Shown: one piece after another, positions 57,388 to 64,000 of the stretch
Layout: each line of letters starts with the position of its first letter
Numbering within the stretch: position 1 is the stretch's first letter
NCBI GenBank assembly: GCA_020696345.1
Contig: JAEHCK010000007.1
Span: 1-64,000 of the forward strand
Origin: Thermoplasmata archaeon
GTDB taxonomy: Archaea; Thermoplasmatota; Penumbrarchaeia; JAEHCK01
Direction: 5' to 3'
DNA: 64,000 bases
Made by a program: the position numbers and the translations under genes
Notes under the pieces: model-generated
Seen by the model: the letters and a program-made list of their open reading frames with translations, nothing else
Database searches by the model: none
Told to the model about the DNA's origin: nothing

Positions 57388-57441
57388 CTATTGAGTAGTA
57401 GGATATTGAAGTTTGGTGGTAGAATATGGTGATGAATTGAC

Positions 57442-57734
57442 GGAATGTTGGATATACCTATGATATTACAGGATGTTCTATATATCGTTGGGATGGCAGG
57501 ATGTTCTATATGTCGAAGAGATAACAGGATGTTGTATATGTCGCTGAGATTTCGAGATGTTGAACGTATCGAAGAGATAGCAGGATGTTAGATATGTCAT
57601 TGATATACCGGGATGCATTAATGAATTATCAATAACAAATCAGACATCTTGATAATTAATCACAAAATAGAACATCCCAACAATTAATTGAAATATAGAA
57701 CATCCCAGTAATTAATCGAAATATACAACATCCT
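57442..57734. repeat. Opposed arrays of 28-bp repeats
   Basis: Left units begin GGATGTTCTATAT at 57471 and 57499, with 57442, 57527, 57555 and 57583 as relatives; from 57471 on the spacing is exactly 28 bp. Right units ending ATATAGAACATCCC span 57651-57734 at exactly 28 bp. The reverse complement of the right unit begins GGGATGTTCTATAT, the left unit. The rest of the 57340-57886 gap is AT-rich. Confidence 0.95.
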
Positions 57735-57886
57735 AACAAACAGTCTAAAAACTGTTCCAATCTTATTTTATATAATTGGAACTGCAATAACTTTAAATAT
57801 GGCAAAATTTTTCAATTAACCTTAAGAATTGATTATGATCGACTTAAACAATTATTTCATATATAGTAGAGCATGGTGATTAGTTT

Positions 57887-59539
57887 TTGACCTGGTCAAA
57901 GGGCCCTACAGTGAAAGAAAAGATTTTATTGCACCTGTTAGCGTATGCTCAATATTCAGATTACGACGAGGTCCCAGAGGCGGTCACGCAGCAGGGTATC
58001 GCAAATGTGATCTATGCACCACGACCACATGTATCCATTGCGTTGAAGGACCTGCGAAATAATGCACAACTGCTGGAGCGCCAATGCCACATCGAGCGCG
58101 GAAAACGCAGGCAAAAAGTGTATTTCCTGACCAGCTCTGGGTTACAACACGCGAATACCATTAAACTTAGAATAATAGAAACCGAAATACTTGTTAGGTC
58201 TGAAAACGCGAAACATCATCAGAAGATCGGGGAGGCATGTTCGGAGAATGATCTATCATTGTTTGATATATTAGCACGTTTAACAGACGAGGGTGTTTTG
58301 GATTTAACACAACCAATAGTCCGGCCACCGGGGCAGTCGCAGGAAAATCTCGGAATTGAACCAAAATCAACAATACAAAAACAAACACAAATACAAACAC
58401 AGACCACGCCTACCACATACCCAACCGTTCAACATAAACAACAAAAGCCACTGGCAACTCGGGGTTACCCACAGCCTTTGCAGTACCCGCAATATAGATC
58501 TCACGATAATTATTCAAGATATTATCAGTATTACTATGACCAGCAGCCTGTTTATACACTCTCCGAAAAAGCGTATGCCACAATGTTTTTCATTGGTTAT
58601 TTATTGATACTACTTGGCACAGGTTCGGGTATTGTTCTGCTCGGTTCAGGTGAACTGTTACTAATAATCCCGTTGATCCTTTTTTTAGCATTCGGATTTT
58701 CGGTTATGGGATTAGCGGCGGGCGCACTGTGGATGAACGGTGCCTGGCAGAAAAGGATCCTAATACTATTATCTATTACCGTACCCGTGCTGTCGTATCT
58801 TGTGTTTTTTGCGGCGGTTGAACCCAACATAAATTATTATGATCTCATACTCTGGATAATCATTCTATCCTCATTTCTAGGCTTGGCCAATTTCGCTACA
58901 TTCATACATTTACACAATCGTGCAGCCGCACTTGGCGCACTTGGTATAATCCTGATAATCGATGCACCGGTAATCCTAATGTTCGGCACACTGACCATAT
59001 TACAGACCGGCTTTTGGTTGCTGTTCGGTGTTTTGTGTTTGTTTTTAGGTTACCATTTACTTGTGAAACTAGAAGATGAGTATGAGCATTCAGTAGCGCA
59101 GCAGAATTATTTGGCTCAAGGTATTTTATCCGGTTTGGGCTTTGGGATCATGTTGCCTTGCTTATATTCTTTTTTTGTTTTTGATTTTTCAACCTTATCC
59201 GGGTTTGACAATATAATCTATGGCATCATCGGCCTGTGGTGTTTGGTGGGTATACTAATGGTCTATCTGGTACTGGCGAAAAACGGCGAATATGCATATA
59301 AAACCGTAAAGGGTCTTCAAGTGGGAATGCCACTATTTTTCGGCGTCATCTTGTTATTCTTCGGCGTGTTTTTGATCGGGTTCGAGAAGATATTTGAGAC
59401 TGTGATCGAATTTTTCTTGGGCCTAACTTTGATCGTATACGGCGTCAAGCGTTTGAAGGGGCAGCCAGGCCATAACATTTTTCTAACTGGCCTTACAGCC
59501 TGCGCAGTTGGATTTACATTATTATTTTTGATCTACTAA
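57887..59539 (+). CDS. Membrane protein with N-terminal winged helix
   Basis: Residues 1-105 are a winged helix (TQQGIANVIYAPRPHVSIALKDLRNNAQLLERQCHIERGKRRQKVYFLTSSG), then a Gln/Pro/Tyr linker of about 70 residues and around eleven hydrophobic segments to the C-terminus. This is a membrane-tethered DNA-binding layout. The TTG start has GGTGAT six bases upstream. Ligand and target unknown. Confidence 0.78.
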   Translation: MTWSKGPTVKEKILLHLLAYAQYSDYDEVPEAVTQQGIANVIYAPRPHVSIALKDLRNNAQLLERQCHIERGKRRQKVYFLTSSGLQHANTIKLRIIETEILVRSENAKHHQKIGEACSENDLSLFDILARLTDEGVLDLTQPIVRPPGQSQENLGIEPKSTIQKQTQIQTQTTPTTYPTVQHKQQKPLATRGYPQPLQYPQYRSHDNYSRYYQYYYDQQPVYTLSEKAYATMFFIGYLLILLGTGSGIVLLGSGELLLIIPLILFLAFGFSVMGLAAGALWMNGAWQKRILILLSITVPVLSYLVFFAAVEPNINYYDLILWIIILSSFLGLANFATFIHLHNRAAALGALGIILIIDAPVILMFGTLTILQTGFWLLFGVLCLFLGYHLLVKLEDEYEHSVAQQNYLAQGILSGLGFGIMLPCLYSFFVFDFSTLSGFDNIIYGIIGLWCLVGILMVYLVLAKNGEYAYKTVKGLQVGMPLFFGVILLFFGVFLIGFEKIFETVIEFFLGLTLIVYGVKRLKGQPGHNIFLTGLTACAVGFTLLFLIY

Positions 59540-59832
59540 ATAAAAAAATGCTTCGTAAAAAGAATAATGATTGACGCATTTTTTTATTATATTAATTTAC
59601 CACTTTCGGAGTCAACCAAAGTTATTGAAATATCGGGCATAATTCCATCCTTATGCCATTCCAAAAATATTTAATGTTGTAAAACGTTTAATAAATTGTG
59701 TATGGAACAACCTTTAAGTTGATAATAAACGTGTTTATACTTCTAACACTTGTGATGTTCAGTTCTAACTCTTTGGCAACTACTTGTGAAGTAGTTATCA
59801 CACTGGATAAACATAATATTGTATAAACTAAT

Positions 59833-61002
59833 TCATTCAAAAAGCCTTTTAACGAGCCATTGCGGGTTAAACGGGATAAGATCACCATAACGCTGGCCAA
59901 CACAGATAAATAAGATCGGTTTACCTACCGCATACGCAATGGACAGTGCAGCGCCACCCTTCGCGTCGGCGTCAAGTTTGGTAAGTATTGCTGCATCGAG
60001 GCCTATGACCGATTCAAACTGCGATGCCTGTTCGACAACATCGTTGCCAGCAAGGGCATCGCCAACGAAAATTACCATATCCGGTTCAGCAACACGCTTG
60101 ATCTTGCGCATCTCGTCCATTAAATTCGTATTTGTTTGCATTCTACCGGCAGTATCGATCAGTACGACATCTTTATGCCGTGCCTTGGCATGCTCGATCG
60201 AATCGAATGCAATGGCCGCCGGGTCGCTGCCTGCTTTGTCCTTGATCAATTTCACACCTAGTTTATTTGCATGCAGCTCAAGTTGTTCGATGGCGCCTGC
60301 TCGAAACGTATCACTTGCAGCAATCACGCAGGAGATGTTCTCTTTTTTTAACCGGAAAACTATCTTGGCTATTGCAGAGGTCTTGCCTGTACCGTTTACC
60401 CCAACAAACATCAGCCTTACAGGTTTTTTACATTTTTTTATGTAATTATCAAAATGGATCATCTCGGATTGCAGGACATGTATCACCGCATTTTGCAACG
60501 CCTTTTCTATTATTTTATCAAGATCGGAGCCGGACTTAATTTTCTCGCCAAGAAGTTCATTCTTTATAGAATCCTTGATCTTTTCTACAACTGGTAATGC
60601 TACATCAGATTCCAGTAAAGCAACTTCCAAATCCCACAATATAGCATCCAATTTACCCTCCGAAATACTTTTGGCAAACCAACCAACTTTTCCAGACTCT
60701 AAAACGGGTTTTGTCTCCACCTTTACCCAGGGCGTCTCCTCGCTGGTCTCTTTTTCGATCTTGCGCTTTAAACTCATCTCTTGGCCACGACCTAGACCAC
60801 TGCGTTTGCGCACTGGCTGGCGGCTTTTAGTTGGTGGTTTTTGTTCTTTGATCACTTTTTCCGAGCCCTTCGGTATTATTCGGTTATCTGTGTTGTCGGT
60901 ATCACGATTATCAACAGTCTCACCCGATATCCCCTTGGAACCCAGCTCTTTAGTTGCTTTTTTCTTAAATAACTTAAGCTTTTCTTTTAAACTACGAAAC
61001 AT
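59833..61002 (-). CDS. ftsY: SRP receptor FtsY
   Basis: GTPase that receives SRP-ribosome complexes at the membrane. About 75 residues of basic/charged linker are followed by the NG domain: GVNGTGKTSAIAKI near 197, AASDTFRAGAIEQL, VLIDTAGRMQTN, TKLDADAKGGAALS and the C-terminal VGQRYGDLIPFNPQWLVKRLF. It overlaps pfdA by 11 bp. Its partner SRP RNA is at 11231 in the same window. Confidence 0.96.
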   Translation of the reverse strand: MFRSLKEKLKLFKKKATKELGSKGISGETVDNRDTDNTDNRIIPKGSEKVIKEQKPPTKSRQPVRKRSGLGRGQEMSLKRKIEKETSEETPWVKVETKPVLESGKVGWFAKSISEGKLDAILWDLEVALLESDVALPVVEKIKDSIKNELLGEKIKSGSDLDKIIEKALQNAVIHVLQSEMIHFDNYIKKCKKPVRLMFVGVNGTGKTSAIAKIVFRLKKENISCVIAASDTFRAGAIEQLELHANKLGVKLIKDKAGSDPAAIAFDSIEHAKARHKDVVLIDTAGRMQTNTNLMDEMRKIKRVAEPDMVIFVGDALAGNDVVEQASQFESVIGLDAAILTKLDADAKGGAALSIAYAVGKPILFICVGQRYGDLIPFNPQWLVKRLFE

Positions 61003-61477
61003 TTAATGACCCCAGATCAAGATCATTTTCTGAAGCGCCCTGAAGGCTTTGGTACTTTTCTTCGATGTTTGAGCTTAACATCATTGCCTGCGATTGAAGG
61101 TTTTCAATGGTAGAATTGAGCTTATTTTTGTTTTCCTCGATCTTTACAATGCGCGAGTTCAATTTGGTGATCGCATCGTCAAGCTTATCTTCCATAGCGA
61201 TTCCCGCACCAATATTGATGATGACCTTGGAAACATCTTTCACTTTCGCAAATACCAACAAATCACCGCCAATTGGTATTAAAAGCTCGTTATCGTCGGT
61301 CAAGTTTTTGAAACCGTTCAAAGTATCAATTGCCTGTTGATGTTCATTTACCGCAAGATACAATATCTCGAACTGGTCTTTCAAGGTTACAATTTGTTGC
61401 TTGATATTTTCCAGATACATAACTGCCTGCTGCAGCTCCTGTTGGTTAGTAATATTTAGATTACCTTCTTCTGCCAT
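60992..61477 (-). CDS. pfdA: Prefoldin alpha subunit
   Basis: Coiled-coil chaperone subunit: N-terminal helix (NQQELQQAVMYLENIKQQIVTLKDQFEILYLAVNEHQQAIDTLNGF), the beta-hairpin LLIPIGGDLLVFAKVKDVSKVIINIGAGIAME and a C-terminal helix. At 161 residues it is a little longer than usual because of the C-terminal extension (SLQGASENDLDLGSLNVS). It starts immediately after the L18a gene in the usual L18a-pfdA-ftsY order. Confidence 0.94.
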   Translation of the reverse strand: MAEEGNLNITNQQELQQAVMYLENIKQQIVTLKDQFEILYLAVNEHQQAIDTLNGFKNLTDDNELLIPIGGDLLVFAKVKDVSKVIINIGAGIAMEDKLDDAITKLNSRIVKIEENKNKLNSTIENLQSQAMMLSSNIEEKYQSLQGASENDLDLGSLNVS

Positions 61478-61732
61478 TTATTTACCCCCAATTTGTTGTT
61501 TTATAATAGGGTTAGTGATATCTTCTGCAGATATCCGTTCTATCTTTTCGATCTTGATCCCACGCCGTTTTACACGATGGTTGCTACCAAGAAACGAAAA
61601 TATTAACTCTTGGGCTTTTTGTTTGTTCTCCACAAGCAGTTCTTTTGTAAATTGCTGATATTGTCTTCCTCTTTTAAACTTACCAGTTATTTTAAACACA
61701 TTCAATTTTTTCTTATCGACTTTATCGGTCAT
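61478..61732 (-). CDS. rplX: Ribosomal protein L18a (LX)
   Basis: The 84 residues carry the family sequence KLNVFKITGKFKRGRQYQQFTKELLVENKQKAQELIFSFLGSNHRVKRRGIKIEKIERI. It adjoins prefoldin alpha and FtsY as in most euryarchaea. A TATA-like TTTTTATATTA (reverse strand) lies about 60 bp upstream. Confidence 0.95.
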   Translation of the reverse strand: MTDKVDKKKLNVFKITGKFKRGRQYQQFTKELLVENKQKAQELIFSFLGSNHRVKRRGIKIEKIERISAEDITNPIIKQQIGGK

Positions 61733-61878
61733 TTTTCGATCCCCGGTGTGATTTTACTTATTATGTTATGCGTTTCGAGGCTAATAATATAAAAACATTA
61801 ATAGTTTTCCATTAACAAAAAGAATATAAATCAGATATCATATTACTCTAAAAGCTTAAGTAAATGGCACCAATATTT

Positions 61879-62000
61879 GCCGTTGTAGCTTAGTTGGTGG
61901 AGTACTCGGCTGTTATAATGATCTCATTTTTCTCGTAAAGATCTTCAAATGAGACATTTTGGATACCGAGCGGTCGCCGGTTCGAATCCGGCCAACGGCG
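61879..62000 (+). tRNA. tRNA-Asn (GTT) with 49-nt intron
   Basis: Acceptor GCCGTTG/CAACGGC with discriminator G, anticodon stem CTCGG/CCGAG. The loop reads CTGTTA then an intron of about 49 nt (61916-61964) before the last loop base, the canonical 37/38 position. Within the intron TCTCATTT pairs with AAATGAGA. The splice bulge-helix-bulge was not verified. Confidence 0.93.
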
Positions 62001-62029
62001 TTATATCAAACAGGTGAAGCATAAACCTC

Positions 62030-62103
62030 GGGCCCGTAGCTTAGTCTGGTGGAGCGTCTGGCTCATAACCAGATGGTCGTCGGTTCAAATCCGGCCGGGC
62101 CCA
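62030..62103 (+). tRNA. tRNA with CAT anticodon (Ile2 or elongator Met)
   Basis: Acceptor GGGCCCG/CGGGCCC with discriminator A and loop CTCATAA. The anticodon stem TCTGG/CCAGA lacks the three G-C pairs of the initiator. The GGGCCC acceptor resembles archaeal tRNA-Ile2, whose C34 is agmatidine-modified, more than elongator Met, which usually begins GCCGGGG. Left undecided. Confidence 0.93.
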
Positions 62104-62285
62104 CTCTACTTATTTAATAATGATTTTCGTGAGCCCGGCCTTGATATCGATCAGTGTTCAAACTTCGCCAATTACCGTCTTTTAATAATTTATTGATTTA
62201 ACGGTAATTGGCTCGCATTTGAAATTCCTGGTGGAATTTCAAAAGTCCGGCCGAGCCCACTTGGTTTATATTATAATGATTTATG
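62085..62285 (+). repeat. Direct repeat of the CAT-tRNA 3' end enclosing a three-stem element
   Basis: TCCGGCCGGGCCCACT with TAATGATTT downstream (62091-62127) recurs as TCCGGCCGAGCCCACT with TAATGATTT (62246-62283). Between them GTGAGCCCGGCC (62129) can pair with GGCCGAGCCCAC (62249) at 10 of 12 positions, enclosing two perfect hairpins: GCCAATTACCGT/ACGGTAATTGGC (62167/62201) and TTTGAAATTCC-TGGT-GGAATTTCAAA (62218). No gene. Confidence 0.85.
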
Positions 62286-62352
62286 CCTCTTCTCCAATTT
62301 TTCACACAGTTATTGGATTATGGATAGAGAATATATCCTAAATCCAAATAAT

Positions 62353-62612
62353 ATAAAATCCGAAGTTCGAATATCTAAACTCTAAACAAATCCCAATGTT
62401 TGAATGACTGAAACAATCATTTGTTAGGAAAGTGGGAGGTGTAGAGAGGAAAGCGGGTTGATATATTATCGTTAAAACCCTCTTTCCTTGTAAATCATCT
62501 TCAATAATTTATTCCACCACCCTCTTTCCTATTTAAGATTTAGAGTTTTAAAATAATCTAGTAATAACTGGTTAAATCATCATTTTTGTATCCTACGAAA
62601 ATTGGGAGATGG
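62353..62612. repeat. Dispersed ~260-bp repeat, copy 2, with nested hairpin
   Basis: It shares AAAATCCGAAGTTCGAATAT and, near the right end, AATAACTGGTTAAATCATCA and TCCTACGAAAATT with 42511-42800. Nested inside at 62428-62530 is the AGGAAAGTGGGAGG ... CCTCTTTCCT hairpin whose relative is at 11618. The rest of 62286-62713 is AT-rich. Confidence 0.88.
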
Positions 62613-62713
62613 ACCTGATTTATTAAATCACAATGTCCAATAATTTCATATAGATGTACTAATATTGTTTTAATTAAATTCAATCCACTTGAACCTAAAC
62701 GGGAGGCTTTAAG

Positions 62714-64000
62714 ATATTTTTTGTCACCAGTTCACCTGTTAATAAAGCAACGGCTAGAGGTTTTAAATGGTTTATGATCTCGTCAATTATTATGCTCATT
62801 ACGACAAATTTAATTTTTCCAATTGTTACTTCTACCTCATCTGAAAACCCAGATCCGGATAACGTGTGCGAACAAATGAAAAACCTGCCTGAGACCCGCG
62901 GTTCGAACCGAGCTGTACCACTAAATCGCCAGGGTCTGGGCTTTACCGAGATATCTACCGGCCTGCCAACATCAGGATATTATAGTTACATAGTGTACGG
63001 TGATTTTAATAAGGATAATAAGATCGACATCGTGTTCACGGGTGATAATTATAATGCTGCCGGCAATAATGCCAAGGGTGTTTATGCTTATACAGGTAAC
63101 GGCGGAACGTCCTGGACAGACGCATCTACTGGTTTAGCCACATATGATTCTTGGGCCGGCTGTATGGTGGGTGATGCCGATGCCGATGGTTATATTGAAG
63201 CATACGCCGCCAATGGTGCTTGGGGAACCAGTAGTAATAAGGGGTTAAAGGTTTGGGAATATAGAAACCGCAATTGGAATGATTCAGCCACACACGTTAC
63301 AACACCCAGACCTACAGGCGCGCCGTATAATGGATTCTTGGCAAATATTACGGGTAATAGTAGACTTGACCTGGTTCTTTGCAATAATGTGGGTATAAAA
63401 TATTTTCAAAACAACGGCGGTAATCCTGTAACATGGCTAGAGAGGTCGGGTGGATTATCAACTTCTAATCAATTTACTGCTGTTGACGTGGCCGATATGA
63501 ACAAGGATGGTTTGAAAGATATAATTGCTAGTGATTATAGTGGTAATGAACACATGTACATTCAAAACACAACTGGTAACCTCTGGACAGAGTATAGCAC
63601 CGGTGTAGCGATACCCGGAACTTATCTGGGAATTGAGGTAGGTGATGTTAATAACGATTCCCATATGGATATCGTCTACGGTGGAAATGGCGCCGGATTG
63701 AAATGTCAATTGGGCAACAGCGGTGGAGCAGGCGGCACTTCATTTTCATGGACCGCGGCAAACACTGGGTTGCCTCCTAATAGATATTATTACCAAATAC
63801 AGATATGTGATATTGATCTTGATGGTGATCTTGATATAATTGCACCAAGATCATATACCGATAATGCTGGAATTGAAATTTACTTGGGTAATGGTTCCAC
63901 AAACCCGGGTATGAATTTGGGCTGGACCAAAGCCGCAAACATTAACCTTACTACAACTGGCGATTGGACAGGTGTGAATTGTCCTGATATTAATAGTGAT
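62714..64000 (+). CDS. FG-GAP/VCBS-repeat surface protein, 5' part; probable AUA start
   Basis: Open to the window end (429 codons). The ORF track misses it. Propeller loops include DFNKDNKIDIVF, DADADGYIEAYA, DMNKDGLKDIIA, DVNNDSHMDIVYGG and DLDGDLDIIAP, each a Ca-binding DxDxDG type. ATA at 62714 follows GGGAGG by seven bases and gives MFFVTSSPVNKATARGFKWF, a basic N-region, then the hydrophobic MISSIIMLITTNLIF. The first in-frame ATG at 62774 would drop the basic part. The 62774 start remains possible. Related to the giant protein at 44598 by domain type. Confidence 0.8.
   Translation, partial: MFFVTSSPVNKATARGFKWFMISSIIMLITTNLIFPIVTSTSSENPDPDNVCEQMKNLPETRGSNRAVPLNRQGLGFTEISTGLPTSGYYSYIVYGDFNKDNKIDIVFTGDNYNAAGNNAKGVYAYTGNGGTSWTDASTGLATYDSWAGCMVGDADADGYIEAYAANGAWGTSSNKGLKVWEYRNRNWNDSATHVTTPRPTGAPYNGFLANITGNSRLDLVLCNNVGIKYFQNNGGNPVTWLERSGGLSTSNQFTAVDVADMNKDGLKDIIASDYSGNEHMYIQNTTGNLWTEYSTGVAIPGTYLGIEVGDVNNDSHMDIVYGGNGAGLKCQLGNSGGAGGTSFSWTAANTGLPPNRYYYQIQICDIDLDGDLDIIAPRSYTDNAGIEIYLGNGSTNPGMNLGWTKAANINLTTTGDWTGVNCPDINSD

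Noticed and set aside
59688-59903. 71-residue minus-strand ORF beyond ftsY
   Set aside because: It runs out of frame through the ftsY 3' end; no ribosome site and no conserved motif.

Overview
The window is archaeal and most likely from an uncultured euryarchaeon of the Thermoplasmatota type; the phylum is my inference. Direct evidence: an archaeal 16S rRNA, a 7S SRP RNA, the L7Ae-S28e-L24e-Ndk-aIF5B gene cluster, the L18a-prefoldin-FtsY cluster, Bud32, Taw1, ether-lipid enzymes, an archaeosortase and a tRNA-Asn intron. The 16S gene has no 23S or 5S after it, as in Thermoplasmata.

0-9 kb: the end of a probable transposase, then an acuABC-like acetylation pair (a CBS-histone-deacetylase fusion plus a GNAT acetyltransferase), two tandem paralogous Cys-rich proteins of unknown function, a RING-like membrane protein, and a cysteine desulfurase/NifU pair. 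9-12 kb: 16S rRNA with processing stem, tRNA-Ala and SRP RNA. 12-18 kb: an AT-rich three-gene operon coding for a divergent PGK-like protein, a GH130 enzyme and a GT4 glycosyltransferase fused to a second domain; it looks like acquired beta-mannoside or storage-glycan metabolism. 18-25 kb: ribosomal/translation cluster, ITP pyrophosphatase and Bud32. 25-32 kb: a large PKD surface protein, gamma-carbonic-anhydrase-like protein, Taw1 and archaeosortase. 32-37.5 kb: canonical PGK, tRNA-Thr, then geranylgeranyl reductase, archaetidylserine decarboxylase, archaetidylserine synthase and MptD aldolase (polar ether lipids and pterin). 37.5-40.5 kb: an AT-rich accessory island with a MITE, a phage-like ORF and a restriction-endonuclease-like gene. 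41-44.5 kb: imidazolonepropionase and a CBS/antiporter pair. 44.6-56 kb: two giant surface proteins around a KaiC-like ATPase and a double winged-helix regulator. 56-62 kb: TrmI, an HTH-membrane protein, FtsY/prefoldin/L18a and two tRNAs. 62.7-64 kb: the start of another FG-GAP surface protein.

The most distinctive feature is non-coding. Many intergenic gaps carry short tandem arrays of 26-28 bp followed by an array of the reverse-complement unit, so each locus can fold into one long imperfect hairpin. The sequence differs from locus to locus while the layout is the same. In addition, two tRNA genes (Thr and CAT) are followed by a direct repeat of their own 3' end enclosing a strongly self-complementary segment, one of them with pseudoknot topology. 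Two genes (cysteine desulfurase and the terminal FG-GAP protein) appear to start at AUA codons behind good Shine-Dalgarno sites. Many start codons in the ORF track were moved to internal ATGs on the basis of Shine-Dalgarno or TATA spacing.
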